From assembly GCA_030529625.1 (NCBI GenBank), contig JAUMWN010000006.1, positions 1 through 35,221 on the forward strand: a stretch of 35,221 nt of DNA, given 5' to 3'. Under the pieces are notes generated by a model that worked only from the letters and a program-made list of their open reading frames with translations, made no database searches and was not told where the DNA came from. Position 1 is the stretch's first letter; the number at the start of each line of letters is the position of its first letter. Below are positions 1 through 8,411 of this stretch, piece by piece. The position numbers and the translations under genes are program-made. The DNA comes from Coriobacteriales bacterium. Lineage in GTDB: Bacteria; Actinomycetota; Coriobacteriia; Coriobacteriales; Atopobiaceae.

Positions 1-439
1 GGCCCTTGCCGAGGTCGTCGAGGCCAGCGCCGATGGGCAGGCCGTCCTCGGAGAACGCGGTCTGGGTGCGGCCGTACACGATCTGCAGGAAGAGCTCACG
101 CATGGCAACGTTGATAGCGTCGCACACGAGGTCGGTGTTGAGTGCCTCAAGGATGGTCTTCTTGGGCAGAATCTCGGCGGCCATGGCGGCGGAGTGCGTC
201 ATGCCGGAGCAACCGATGGTCTCGACGAGGGCCTCTTCGATGATGCCCTTCTTAACGTTGAGGCTCAGCTTGCAGCCACCCTGCTGAGGTGCGCACCAGC
301 CAATGCCGTGGGTGTAGCCCGAGATGTCCTCAAGCTGCTTTGCCTGAACCCAGGCACCCTCCTCGGGGATGGGCGCGGGCCCGTGGTATGCGCCCTTGGT
401 TACGGGGCACATCTTCTCCACATCTGACGAATACTGCAT
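1..439 (-). CDS. Iron-sulfur cluster scaffold-like protein (partial, C-terminus outside window)
   Basis: The reverse strand is open from an ATG at 439 to the window edge, giving about 146 residues that begin MQYSSDVEKMCPVTKGAYHG. A ribosome binding site AGGAG lies five bases before the ATG. Cysteines occur in GWCAPQQGGCK, in ETIGCSGMTHSAAMA and in TDLVCDA, as expected for metal or cluster ligands. From memory this matches the anaerobe protein annotated as an iron-sulfur cluster assembly scaffold (NifU-like), usually encoded beside a GGGtGRT protein; that partner would lie beyond the left edge. The family role, holding or handing on Fe-S clusters in the cytoplasm, is established only loosely. 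The gene is divergent from the adenylation enzyme at 651. The C-terminal part is not visible, so length and partner cannot be checked. Confidence 0.65.
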   Translation of the reverse strand, partial: MQYSSDVEKMCPVTKGAYHGPAPIPEEGAWVQAKQLEDISGYTHGIGWCAPQQGGCKLSLNVKKGIIEEALVETIGCSGMTHSAAMAAEILPKKTILEALNTDLVCDAINVAMRELFLQIVYGRTQTAFSEDGLPIGAGLDDLGKG

Positions 440-508
440 GAAAGCTCCTCTCCACAAATCCTGTGACCGAGCTCCCATGCGCGGCCACCATTTGCACAGC
501 TACTGATG

Positions 509-537
509 ATGATAAGAATGCTTCACACAATGCACAA
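509..537 (-). promoter_or_regulatory. Candidate promoter for the scaffold gene
   Basis: On the reverse strand TTGTGC (532-537) and TATCAT (509-514) are separated by 17 bases, a sigma-70-like layout about 70 bases before the ATG at 439. This is a motif match by eye only. The same 210-base gap must also hold the promoter of the forward gene at 651, for which I see no convincing pair of boxes. Confidence 0.35.
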
Positions 538-650
538 TCAACAGCGGCCGACGAATCCGCAGAAGGCAAGAAATGCCGCCGCAAATGGGGGAGAGGCGCA
601 TGCAATGCGCTAGACTATGCCCTGTGCAAGTGGCAACGAAAGGTTTTACC

Positions 651-2030
651 ATGAACATGCTTTTGGAGGCTTTCGAGAGGACCGTGGAGCGGTTCCCCAA
701 CAAGGTGGCCGTGGCCGACGCAACCGACTCGTACACGTTTGAGGAGCTGCGGAGCAAGGCGCGCGAGTACGGCGCCGAGCTCGCGAACGAGAACGACGCC
801 GTGCTGGTGTATGCCGACCGCACGTGCGACACCATCATCCAGATGCTGGCAGCGATGTATGCGAACCGGGTATACGTGCCGCTCGACCCCGACATGCCGC
901 AGCACAAGAAGCATTACGTGGAGGCGGCACTGCAAAACATGGGCGAGGTCGCCGACGACGCGACCTGCGTGATCTTTACCTCCGGCTCCACGGGCAACCC
1001 CAAGGGCGTGGTAAAGGGCGCGCATGCCTACGACAGCTTTATCCGCGCGTTCTGCAGGACCTTCCAGCTGGACGAGTCGCAGACCATTGGCAACCAGACG
1101 CCGTTCTTCTTCGATGCGAGCTCCAAGGACGTCCTGCTCATGATCTATGCGGGCGCGACGCTGGAGATACTGCCAACGGAGTTGTTTGCCTCGCCCATCT
1201 CGCTGGTGGAGTACCTCAACGAGCGCAAGGTAACCTATACCTGCTGGGTCCCGTCGGCATACACCATCGTTACGCAGCTGGGGACGTTTGAGAGCGCCAT
1301 GCCTGAGTACCTGCAGCACGCCTACTTCGTGGGGGAGCAGTTCCCCGTAAAGCACCTCATGCAGTGGATGCAGACGTTGCCGGATGTCGAGTTCGTAAAC
1401 CTGTATGGGTCGACTGAGCTCGCCGGCGTGTGCTCGTACTGTCGCCTGGACACCGGTCGCACCTACGAGCGTATCCCGCTGGGCGTCGCACTCGAGGGCA
1501 ACGAGGTGTTCCTTGCCAAGGACGGCAAGGCCCTGCCGCACGAGGTGGGCGCAGAGGGCGAGATTTGCGTTGCCGGTGGCATCCTGTCGTCGGGGTACCT
1601 CCACGACCCCGAGGGGAACGAGAAGCGCTTCGTGCGGATGACCACCCCATCGGGCAACGTTGCCCGGGTGCTGCGCACGGGCGACATGGCGCGCGTGGAC
1701 GAGGGCGGCGAGCTGGTGTTCGTGGGTAGGTCCGACTTCCAGATCAAGTACATGGGCCGGCGCATCGAGCTGCAGGAGATCGAGGTGGCGGCCGAGCACC
1801 TCATCCAGGTTGATGCGTGCTGCTGCGTCTTCGACCAGCGCAAGAAGCGCATCGTGATGTTTTGCACCACGACGGAGGGGCACGAGTGCACCGCGCGCGA
1901 GATCAAGCGCCTTATGCGCACGGCCGTCTCGAGCTACATGATGCCCAAGAAGATTGTGGTGCTCGACGAGATGCCGCACAATGCAAACGGCAAGATAGAC
2001 CGTACGAGCCTCGCCGCGCGGCTTGCGTAA
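651..2030 (+). CDS. Stand-alone amino-acid adenylation enzyme (AMP-binding family, DltA/NRPS A-domain-like)
   Basis: This 459-residue protein has the adenylation-domain core motifs in order: FTSGSTGNPKG (A3, phosphate loop), FFFDASSKD (A4), NLYGSTE (A5), RTGDMARV (A7), the FVGRSDFQIKYMGRRIEL hinge (A8) and NANGKIDR with the catalytic lysine (A10). The Asp in the A4 motif is the residue that normally grips the substrate amino group, so an amino acid is the likely substrate. Such enzymes make an aminoacyl-AMP and load it on the phosphopantetheine arm of a carrier protein. No carrier, condensation or Dlt transport gene is next to it. The start at 651 is chosen because GAAAGG lies just upstream; an in-frame extension to 573 has no family similarity. 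The PPTase fusion at 10369-11889 could in principle arm its carrier, which is inference. Confidence 0.85.
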   Translation: MNMLLEAFERTVERFPNKVAVADATDSYTFEELRSKAREYGAELANENDAVLVYADRTCDTIIQMLAAMYANRVYVPLDPDMPQHKKHYVEAALQNMGEVADDATCVIFTSGSTGNPKGVVKGAHAYDSFIRAFCRTFQLDESQTIGNQTPFFFDASSKDVLLMIYAGATLEILPTELFASPISLVEYLNERKVTYTCWVPSAYTIVTQLGTFESAMPEYLQHAYFVGEQFPVKHLMQWMQTLPDVEFVNLYGSTELAGVCSYCRLDTGRTYERIPLGVALEGNEVFLAKDGKALPHEVGAEGEICVAGGILSSGYLHDPEGNEKRFVRMTTPSGNVARVLRTGDMARVDEGGELVFVGRSDFQIKYMGRRIELQEIEVAAEHLIQVDACCCVFDQRKKRIVMFCTTTEGHECTAREIKRLMRTAVSSYMMPKKIVVLDEMPHNANGKIDRTSLAARLA

Positions 2031-2042
2031 GGCCTGGCGATA

Positions 2043-2054
2043 CCAGACGTCTGG
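2043..2054. promoter_or_regulatory. Perfect 12-bp palindrome before the DJ-1 gene
   Basis: CCAGACGTCTGG reads the same on both strands and sits in the 83-base gap between the adenylation gene and the DJ-1/PfpI gene. It could be a dimeric regulator site or the stem of a weak hairpin; there is no U-tract after it. Function is not shown by the sequence. Confidence 0.25.
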
Positions 2055-2113
2055 GTGTCCCTTCGCCCGGTCGCCGTATGCTACCCTGTTGCTTTCCACA
2101 AAAGGAGGAGATT

Positions 2114-2689
2114 ATGACAAAACCGACCATCGCCGTGTTCCTGGCTCCCGGATGCGAGGAGATCGAGGCGCTTACCGTGGTGGACATCCTGTTTCGCGCC
2201 GGCATCGAATGCCATACCATCTCGGTGGGCGAGGACCGCTTGGTCACCTCGTCGCATGAGGTGAGCATGCTTGCGAACCGCCACATAGACGACGCCGACC
2301 TGGATCTGGACGCCTACGACATGCTCGTGCTTCCGGGAGGGATTCCCGGCACGCCCAACCTGCATGCCAACGACAGGCTCATGGCTGCCGTGCGCGCCTT
2401 TGCCGCCGCGAACCGTCCCGTCTCGGCCATCTGTGCGGCCCCGTCCATCCTGGCAAAGGAGGGCCTGCTCGAGGGCAGGCGCGCCACGAGCAACCCCGGG
2501 TTCCACGAGGTGCTCGCCGAGCACGGCGCCGAGGTCGCGCCCAACGAGCCCGTGGTGGTGGACGGCAACTTTACCACGAGCCAGGGCATGGGGACGGCCA
2601 TCGACTTTGCGCTGGAGATCGTGCGTCGCTACAAGGGTGACGACGAGGTCGAGCGCCTCAAGGGTGCCGTGGTGTATTGGGGCCGATAG
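2114..2689 (+). CDS. DJ-1/PfpI family protein (YajL/ThiJ-like)
   Basis: The 191-residue product has the class I glutamine amidotransferase-like fold signature of the DJ-1/PfpI family: a start MTKPTIAVFLAPGCEEIEA with the conserved Glu, VLPGGIPGTPNL, and the nucleophile elbow ICAAPS with Cys107. Length fits the family (about 180-195). Members act as stress-response proteins, deglycases or chaperones in the cytoplasm; the exact activity cannot be told from sequence. The start is clear, as AAAGGAGGAG lies three bases upstream of the ATG. The end overlaps the EamA transporter start by 13 bases, so the two are probably co-translated. Confidence 0.9.
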   Translation: MTKPTIAVFLAPGCEEIEALTVVDILFRAGIECHTISVGEDRLVTSSHEVSMLANRHIDDADLDLDAYDMLVLPGGIPGTPNLHANDRLMAAVRAFAAANRPVSAICAAPSILAKEGLLEGRRATSNPGFHEVLAEHGAEVAPNEPVVVDGNFTTSQGMGTAIDFALEIVRRYKGDDEVERLKGAVVYWGR

Positions 2690-3603
2690 AGGCACAGGCG
2701 GGAGGCACATCGCCGAGGCGCCACCCGCCATACAAGTTACTGCTCGTCTTGGCAGCCGCGCTGTGGGGTGGCTCCTTCGTGGTGCTCAAGGACGTGCTCG
2801 ACGCGGTGCCGCCCTCGTGGCTGCTGGGCATTCGCTTCGTCCTTGCCGGGGCCGTGATGGCCGTCCTGCTTTGCCGGCGGCTGCGTAGGCACTTGGACCG
2901 AGGGCATGTGGTTGCCGGCGTACTGCTTGGCTTGAGCGGTGGTGTGGGGTACCTGGTGCAGAACCTGGGCCTTGTGGACACCACACCAGGACACAACGCG
3001 TTTCTTACCGCCACCTACTGCGTGATGGTACCCTTCCTGCACTGGGTCGTGGCACGCGTGCGGCCGCGCTGGTCCAACGTCGCTGCCGCGGCTTTGGCCC
3101 TTGGCGGCGTGGGCGTGCTCTCGCTTGGCGGCACGGACGGGCTGAGCCTGAGTTGGGGCGACTGGATGACGCTGTTTGGCGCCTTTTGGTTTGCCGTGCA
3201 GATCGAGGTGATGGTGCACGTGGCACCTGGCAGAGACGTGCTCTCCATGACGGTGGTGGAGTTCTTCGTTATGGGCGCCGTGTGCCTGGCATACGGGGCG
3301 CTGTTCCAGCCGTTTCCGCCGCTTGCGGTGTTCGCGGAGCCGGAGTTCTGGTCTCAGCTGGCATACCTGGTCCTGTTCTGCTCGTGTTTGTGTACGGTGT
3401 GCCAAAACGTTGGGCAGGCGCATGTGCCGCCCGCGCAGGCATCACTTTTGCTCTCGCTGGAGAGCGTGTTTGGCGTGTTCTTTAGCGTGGTGCTCTACGG
3501 CGAGCCGCTCACGCTGCCGCTGCTCGCGGGCTTCGCGCTGGTCTTTGCGGCCATCCTGGTGAGCGAGCTCGTTCCCACCCGCACTCGGGGGACTGTCCCC
3601 TAA
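2677..3603 (+). CDS. EamA/DMT family transporter
   Basis: About 308 residues made of roughly ten hydrophobic helices in two repeats, beginning LLLVLAAALWGGSFVVLKDVL, the typical first EamA helix with its WG-S/F signature. The drug/metabolite transporter superfamily exports or imports small metabolites across the cell membrane; the substrate cannot be predicted. The start is taken as TTG at 2677, inside the end of the DJ-1 gene; no better ATG or GTG precedes the first helix. The last residues (TRGTVP) and the stop codon are supplied by a REP-like palindrome at 3583-3627, so the native C-terminus may have been replaced or extended by that repeat. Confidence 0.85.
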   Translation: MGPIEAQAGGTSPRRHPPYKLLLVLAAALWGGSFVVLKDVLDAVPPSWLLGIRFVLAGAVMAVLLCRRLRRHLDRGHVVAGVLLGLSGGVGYLVQNLGLVDTTPGHNAFLTATYCVMVPFLHWVVARVRPRWSNVAAAALALGGVGVLSLGGTDGLSLSWGDWMTLFGAFWFAVQIEVMVHVAPGRDVLSMTVVEFFVMGAVCLAYGALFQPFPPLAVFAEPEFWSQLAYLVLFCSCLCTVCQNVGQAHVPPAQASLLLSLESVFGVFFSVVLYGEPLTLPLLAGFALVFAAILVSELVPTRTRGTVP

Positions 3604-3627
3604 GCACGGGGGAGGAGTCCCCCGAGT
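3583..3627. repeat. REP-like palindromic repeat, copy 1
   Basis: ACTCGGGGGACTGTCCCC is followed by an eight-base loop holding the TAA stop of the transporter, then by the near-complement GGGGAGGAGTCCCCCGAGT (one indel). The core GGGGACTGTCCCC recurs at 7542-7598, 10318-10353 and, shortened, 11913-11947. It may double as a terminator. Confidence 0.75.
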
Positions 3628-3676
3628 ACGGGCGGGGAGTGGAGCGGCAGAATCTGCAAGTGGAGGAGGATGGTGC

Positions 3677-6600
3677 GTGATTGAGGAGAGTGCGCTCAGG
3701 CGGGCGTGCACCGCGGCGACCTTTGCCCACGCACGGCGCGTTGCCGAGGAGGGCAGTCGGTTGCATCGCCGCCGCCTTGGCCGCGACGGCAGCGACATCT
3801 CCCTGCGCGCGAGCGTGGAATCGCACGACAGTTGGGAGGCGCCGCACAATGTATATGTGACGCTGGACGAGGACACCGGCGCCCTCGTGGACTATGGCTG
3901 CGACTGCGTAACGTCAGTGCGCAAGCCTGGCCCCTGCAGGCATGCCATTGCGCTTGCGTTGGACTACCTGCTCCGGCCACATCTTTATGAGGGCGCAAAC
4001 GCGGAGGATGGCATGGCCACCTCGCGCTCGCTGGCGCGCCTCATCGAGCGGGGCATGGCGCCGGCTCCTGCCACAGACGTCGCGGTCACCGAGCCCGCCG
4101 CAGGAACCGTGGACCTGGCGCTCACGCTTGCCTACGAGGTTGGCTTTGGGGCTCGGTTTAGGATCACGGGGTCCAAGGGGTCCTATGCGCTGTCCTCCAT
4201 TAGCGAGTTCGCAACGCACGTGGAAGAGCGCTCCTTGCATGCCTACGGAAAAAACTTGGCGTTTGTGCACGACCCTGCTGCCTTCTGCCCTCGGGCCAAG
4301 GCGGTAGCAGACGTGCTCGTGCGGGCCATCCGCAACCGACGTGCCTATTCCTACGAGCGAGTGACAGGTCGTGGAGCCTTTGGCGCCCCTGCGCTTCCTG
4401 CGCGCGAGTTGCATCTGTCTCCGCCCGAGCTCGAGGACCTGCTGGCCTGCTACGTGGACGCGACGGTTGGGTTTGAGTGGACGTCTGCGAAGGGTGATGC
4501 CGAGTCGCGCGCGCTACTCGTTCGACGCGAGGACCCTGTGGTGGCCCTGTCCGTTGCGGGGGCGAAGGGAGGCGCCTTTAGGCTGGACCGCACGAGTGAC
4601 CTGCACGTGGTGTCGAGCGCGGGACGGGCGTATGCGTGGGATGACCGATACCTGTATGTGTGCGGAGATGAGCTGTCAGCCCATGCCGACCTGCTCGCGG
4701 CGGTGTTTGGCGCCGCCGCCGGGCCCCTTGTGGTGGCGTCGCGTGATGCGCGGGCGTTTTGCGCCACAGTGCTTCCCAGCCTGGAGGAGGTGGCCGCGGT
4801 GGCGGTGCCGGCGGAGCTGGAGGCGCTTCGTCCCGTTCCCTGCGAGTTGCAGTTCTACGTGGACCGCTCGGGTGGCGCGGTGTCTTGCGTGGCGTTTGCG
4901 GTCTATGGAGAGGAGCGATGCTCGATCTTTCCGGCTCGTAGGACGCAGCCCGCCGACGGTGGCATGGTGCGCGACGTGGCAGCCGAGACCCGCGCGCGCG
5001 AGGTGTGCCGTCGACTCTTTCCGCAGGTGGGTGACGACGGGTCCATGGTTTCTCGGGCGAGCGGGGAGGCACTTGCGCGGCTGGTGTTCGACGGCGTGCG
5101 GGAGTTGCAGCGGCTGGGCACGGTGTACACCACGCCCGCCTTCGATTCGCTGCGGTCCAAGGCCCGACCCAGCGTGCGTGTGGGGCTCTCGGTGCGGTCG
5201 CGTCTGCTGGATGTGTCGTTTTACGCGGAGGGCATCGACTCCGCCGAGCTTGCCGGGCTCCTGGAGAGCTACCGGCTCAAGAGGCGCTTCCATCGCCTTC
5301 AGGACGGCTCGTTCGTGGAACTCGCACACGTTGACGCTTCGCAGGCGGGCATGGTCGCACGGGAGCTGGGGCTCACAAGCACGCAGGTGCAGCAGGGGCA
5401 CGTGACGCTTCCCGCATACCATGCGCTGCCGCTCGAGCCCCTGCTCGCACAAAGCGACGTAGACGGGTCGGTTGGGTCCTACCTGCAGCGCATCCGTGAC
5501 GTCGACCTCGCCCAATACGAGGTGCCTGAGAGCCTGGCGGGCGTGCTGCGGCCCTACCAGGCAGACGGGTATCGCTGGCTCTGCGGACTTGCGGACCTGG
5601 GGCTGGGAGGCATCCTTGCCGACGAGATGGGCCTGGGCAAGTCGGTGCAGCTCATCTCGCTGCTGCTGGCACGCCAGGACGAGGCGCGTGCCATTGGCCC
5701 CTCTTTGGTCGTGTGTCCCGCGTCGTTGGTCTTCAACTGGCTGGCAGAGTTCGGCAAGTTCGCGCCGCAGCTGGACGTACGTGCCGTTACGGGAACGGCG
5801 CAGGAGCGCACCGAGGTGCTCGCGCAAGGGGCGGTAGACGTGCTGGTGACCTCCTATGACCTGCTCAAGAGAGATCGTGAAGCGTATGCGTCGCACGACT
5901 TTTGGTGCGTGGTCCTGGACGAAGCGCAGTATGTGAAGAACCACGAGACGCAGGCGGCCCAGGCGGTAAAGGAGCTTCGCTGCCAGCATCGCATTGCTCT
6001 GTCGGGCACGCCGGTGGAGAATCGCCTCTCGGAGCTCTGGAGCATATTCGACTTCCTTATGCCTGGGCTGCTGGGTCCCTACGAGCGCTTTAGACAGCGT
6101 TTCGAGAAGCCCATCGTGGAGGGGGACCAGGAGTGTTCTGAGCGTCTGAGCTCGGCGATTGGCCCCTTCGTGCTGAGGAGGACCAAGCGGGACGTGGTGC
6201 GCGACCTGCCTGGCAAAGTTGAGCGGACCGTGCGTGTGCGCATGGGCAAGGACCAGCGAAACGTGTACGACGCGCAGGTCCTTGAGTTGCGCGGGCAGCT
6301 GCTGGCCGATACTGACTCTGCCAGCAGCACAAACAGGATCCAGATCCTTGCGGGCCTCACGCGCCTTCGCCAGATCTGCTGCGACCCAGCATTGGTGTTC
6401 GAGGACTACCAGGAGGGCTCGGCCAAGACCGAGGCTCTGCTCACGTTGCTGGGCCGTCTGGCCGACTCGGGGCAAAAGACGCTGGTCTTCTCGCAGTTCA
6501 CCAGCTACCTGGACACGATATCGGCGCGCCTGCGTGACTTGGGCGTGCCGTACTACGAGATAACCGGTGCCACGCCCAAGCAGCGGCGCGTGGAGCTGGT

Positions 6601-6931
6601 CGACCGGTTTAACGAAGACGCGACGCCGGTGTTTCTCATCTCGCTTAAGGCCGGCGGCACCGGGCTCAACCTTACGGGTGCCTCGGCGGTGGTGCATGCC
6701 GACCCGTGGTGGAACGTTGCCGCGCAGAACCAGGCAACCGACCGGGCGCATCGCATTGGCCAAACCAAGAACGTGACCGTGTACCGGCTCATCTGTAGCG
6801 ACTCCATAGAGGAGCGCATCGTCGAGCTGCAGCGGGCCAAGGCGCGCCTGGCTCACGTCGTAACGGGTGGGGCCGCCGGCATGTCCCTTGCCTCGCTCTC
6901 GCGCGAGGACCTGGAGGCGCTCCTGCAGTAG
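3677..6931 (+). CDS. SNF2 family DNA-dependent ATPase/helicase with N-terminal SWIM zinc finger
   Basis: 1084 residues. Near residues 70-90 there is a SWIM-type CxC...CxH zinc finger (CDC then CRH). A long middle region of roughly 500 residues fits the SNF2-associated domain. The helicase core follows: Walker A LADEMGLGKS near residue 648, Walker B LDEAQ near 748, SGTPVENR (motif III), then the C-terminal lobe with LKAGGTGLNLTGA and DRAHRIGQ near residue 1024. Bacterial proteins of this type move on double-stranded DNA or displace RNA polymerase; most are uncharacterised. Start is GTG 3677 after GGAGGAGG. It stands alone, between a REP-like repeat and a GNAT gene. Confidence 0.93.
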   Translation: MIEESALRRACTAATFAHARRVAEEGSRLHRRRLGRDGSDISLRASVESHDSWEAPHNVYVTLDEDTGALVDYGCDCVTSVRKPGPCRHAIALALDYLLRPHLYEGANAEDGMATSRSLARLIERGMAPAPATDVAVTEPAAGTVDLALTLAYEVGFGARFRITGSKGSYALSSISEFATHVEERSLHAYGKNLAFVHDPAAFCPRAKAVADVLVRAIRNRRAYSYERVTGRGAFGAPALPARELHLSPPELEDLLACYVDATVGFEWTSAKGDAESRALLVRREDPVVALSVAGAKGGAFRLDRTSDLHVVSSAGRAYAWDDRYLYVCGDELSAHADLLAAVFGAAAGPLVVASRDARAFCATVLPSLEEVAAVAVPAELEALRPVPCELQFYVDRSGGAVSCVAFAVYGEERCSIFPARRTQPADGGMVRDVAAETRAREVCRRLFPQVGDDGSMVSRASGEALARLVFDGVRELQRLGTVYTTPAFDSLRSKARPSVRVGLSVRSRLLDVSFYAEGIDSAELAGLLESYRLKRRFHRLQDGSFVELAHVDASQAGMVARELGLTSTQVQQGHVTLPAYHALPLEPLLAQSDVDGSVGSYLQRIRDVDLAQYEVPESLAGVLRPYQADGYRWLCGLADLGLGGILADEMGLGKSVQLISLLLARQDEARAIGPSLVVCPASLVFNWLAEFGKFAPQLDVRAVTGTAQERTEVLAQGAVDVLVTSYDLLKRDREAYASHDFWCVVLDEAQYVKNHETQAAQAVKELRCQHRIALSGTPVENRLSELWSIFDFLMPGLLGPYERFRQRFEKPIVEGDQECSERLSSAIGPFVLRRTKRDVVRDLPGKVERTVRVRMGKDQRNVYDAQVLELRGQLLADTDSASSTNRIQILAGLTRLRQICCDPALVFEDYQEGSAKTEALLTLLGRLADSGQKTLVFSQFTSYLDTISARLRDLGVPYYEITGATPKQRRVELVDRFNEDATPVFLISLKAGGTGLNLTGASAVVHADPWWNVAAQNQATDRAHRIGQTKNVTVYRLICSDSIEERIVELQRAKARLAHVVTGGAAGMSLASLSREDLEALLQ

Positions 6932-6990
6932 GGCCAGGCACGTGGGTGTATAGTTGATGCCAAAAAGGCAAGCGACGAGGGGTGGAAGGC

Positions 6991-7527
6991 ATGCGTCTGT
7001 TTTCCCAGATTCCCCGCATCGAGGACGAGCGCATCGTGCTCAAGCGGCTGGAGGATGCTCATGCCCAGGCGCTGTGGGAGCTCTCGCACAGCGAGGAGGT
7101 GTACCGGTACCTGCCCACGTTTTTGTTCGAGCAACAGTACGAAGACATGCACGAGTGCATTGCCCAAATGTACGGCCCGCTGTTCGAGCGCGAGGAGGGC
7201 ATCATTCTGGGTATCTTCCTCAAGGACGGTATGCAGTTTTGCGGCCTCTTCGAGTTCTATGGCTTTAGGGACGACATGCACAAGATAAGCATGGGCTATA
7301 GGTTGCTCCAGCGGCACTGGGGCAAGGGCATCGCCTCGCAGGCCGTTGGCCTGGCGGTGCGCTACCTGTACACCAAGACCGAGATCGGGCTGATAACGGC
7401 CAGCACCATGGTGGAGAACCGCGCCTCGGCACGCGTGCTGCAAAAGAACGGGTTTGTGTGGACGACGCAGGCCTACGAGGATTGGGGATTTGAGGAGCCC
7501 ACCCTGGCCGACAAGTGGTTCTCGTAA
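6991..7527 (+). CDS. GNAT family N-acetyltransferase (RimJ/RimL type)
   Basis: 178 residues with a RimJ/L-type layout: IEDERIVLKRLEDAHAQALW at the N-terminus, a central MGYRLLQRHWGKGIASQAV that is the acetyl-CoA pyrophosphate-binding loop (Q/RxxGxG/A), and NRASARVLQKNGFV near the end. The family acetylates protein N-termini or small amines with acetyl-CoA. I chose ATG 6991 over the in-frame GTG at 6982 because GAGGGGTGGAAGG lies just before the ATG. The gene follows the SNF2 helicase after 59 bases and ends before a strong palindrome. Substrate unknown. Confidence 0.88.
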   Translation: MRLFSQIPRIEDERIVLKRLEDAHAQALWELSHSEEVYRYLPTFLFEQQYEDMHECIAQMYGPLFEREEGIILGIFLKDGMQFCGLFEFYGFRDDMHKISMGYRLLQRHWGKGIASQAVGLAVRYLYTKTEIGLITASTMVENRASARVLQKNGFVWTTQAYEDWGFEEPTLADKWFS

Positions 7528-7541
7528 AACAGGCAGAAAAA

Positions 7542-7598
7542 GGGGACAGTCCCTCGAGTATGGCCCGCGCGCGGGCTGTACTCGGGGGACTGTCCCCT
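7542..7598. repeat. REP-like palindromic repeat, copy 2, likely bidirectional terminator
   Basis: GGGGACAGTCCC starts the element and GGGACTGTCCCC ends it, with a nested GC-rich stem GCCCGCGCGCGGGC in the middle and complementary TCGAGTA/TACTCGG segments. It lies between the convergent GNAT (+) and SCP2 (-) genes, a typical REP position, and could stop transcription from both sides. Confidence 0.75.
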
Positions 7599-7622
7599 GT
7601 GTCTACCATCTGTTGCGCTGCG

Positions 7623-7949
7623 TTACTGCTTGATGAGGTTGGCGAACTCCACGGCCTTGCCTATGTCGCCGTCAACCTTGAGCTTGCGCATGGTGTAGGC
7701 TACCACGGGATCGAGCTTACCGTCGATAAGCTTGTTGAAGTCCTTGTTCTTCATGGTGATGCCGCAGCTGCGGTCCTCGTACTCGTACGGCGCGACGCTG
7801 ATGTTGCCGTCCTTGATCTCCACATAGAACACGCCGGCTTCGTCGGCCTTACCAGTGAGGTTTACCTGCACGGCGAGGAAATCCGTGCCGGAGGCATCAA
7901 TGGTGTCGGCCATGCCCTGTACCTTGGCAAACGTCTCTTCAAATGTCAT
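7623..7949 (-). CDS. SCP2 sterol-binding domain protein
   Basis: 108 residues, start MTFEETFAKVQGMADTIDAS. The order of features fits a free-standing SCP2 domain: FLAVQVNLTGKADEAGVFYVEI beta strands, a D-C-x-I-T-M segment (RSCGITMKNKDF) and a C-terminal VDGDIGKAVEFANLI helix. SCP2 domains bind hydrophobic ligands such as lipids or acyl chains in a tunnel; bacterial single-domain versions have no firm role. It lies 31 bases after the STAS gene on the same strand, so the two are probably one operon. The gene converges on the GNAT gene across the palindrome at 7542-7598. Confidence 0.85.
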   Translation of the reverse strand: MTFEETFAKVQGMADTIDASGTDFLAVQVNLTGKADEAGVFYVEIKDGNISVAPYEYEDRSCGITMKNKDFNKLIDGKLDPVVAYTMRKLKVDGDIGKAVEFANLIKQ

Positions 7950-7980
7950 CTTCGTGCCTTCCTTTCCCTATTCCCAACGG

Positions 7981-8283
7981 CTAGACCAAGTGGAGGACGC
8001 CACTCAGGCCAGTCGTCTTTACCACCTGCTGCACGTTCTCGGACGCGTTGACGATCACGCACGTGCCGCCCTTCTCACTCTGGGTCTTTGTCAAGAGGAT
8101 AAGCGCACGCAGCCCGGCGCTTGACACATACTCGAGCCCGGCGGCGTCGAGCGTGAGGTCTGTGATGTCGGTGATGTCCTCGAGCGCCTGGCTCTCAAAG
8201 TCTGACGAGGTGTTAACGTCGAGCCTGCCGGTGAGCGTGATGGTCATGCTCGTTCCGTCAACGGTCTGGGTGGTCTCCAGCAT
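7981..8283 (-). CDS. STAS domain protein (anti-sigma factor antagonist-like)
   Basis: 100 residues with a SpoIIAA/RsbV-type STAS fold: a beta start MTITLTGRLDVNTSSDFE, then LTLDAAGLEYVSSAGLRALI, where the Ser-Ser after V is the position phosphorylated by anti-sigma kinases in this family. The usual role is to bind and neutralise an anti-sigma factor when unphosphorylated. No kinase or sigma gene is in the window. The start at 8283 is chosen because AAGGAGGA lies four bases ahead; an upstream in-frame start at 8313 has no such site. It leads a two-gene operon with the SCP2 protein. Confidence 0.88.
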   Translation of the reverse strand: MLETTQTVDGTSMTITLTGRLDVNTSSDFESQALEDITDITDLTLDAAGLEYVSSAGLRALILLTKTQSEKGGTCVIVNASENVQQVVKTTGLSGVLHLV

Positions 8284-8305
8284 TGCTTCCTCCTTGTGGT
8301 TACCT

Positions 8306-8322
8306 CGTACCATGCAGGTACG
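8306..8322. promoter_or_regulatory. Inverted repeat upstream of the STAS gene
   Basis: CGTACC-ATGCA-GGTACG is a perfect 6-bp inverted repeat with a 5-base spacer, 22 bases before the STAS start. Its place in the leader suggests an operator or a small hairpin. On the minus strand TATAGT and TTGGCA further upstream could be promoter boxes but their spacing (21) is poor. Confidence 0.3.
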
Positions 8323-8411
8323 GCACTATGCATACTATAGGGCATGAAATCGGATTATGGTGCCAAAAGGTGGCGAAGTGCGCTATTTGCGGCCATCGCT
8401 GTGGGCACTTC

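Noticed and set aside
615-2099. Long minus-strand frame of 494 codons opposite the adenylation gene
   Set aside because: It is the antisense shadow of a gene with clear motifs; its translation is rich in His, Arg and Leu and matches nothing. GC-rich genes often give such shadows.
4676-6856. 726-codon minus-strand frame opposite the SNF2 helicase
   Set aside because: Low-complexity shadow without any family block; the forward frame has every helicase motif.
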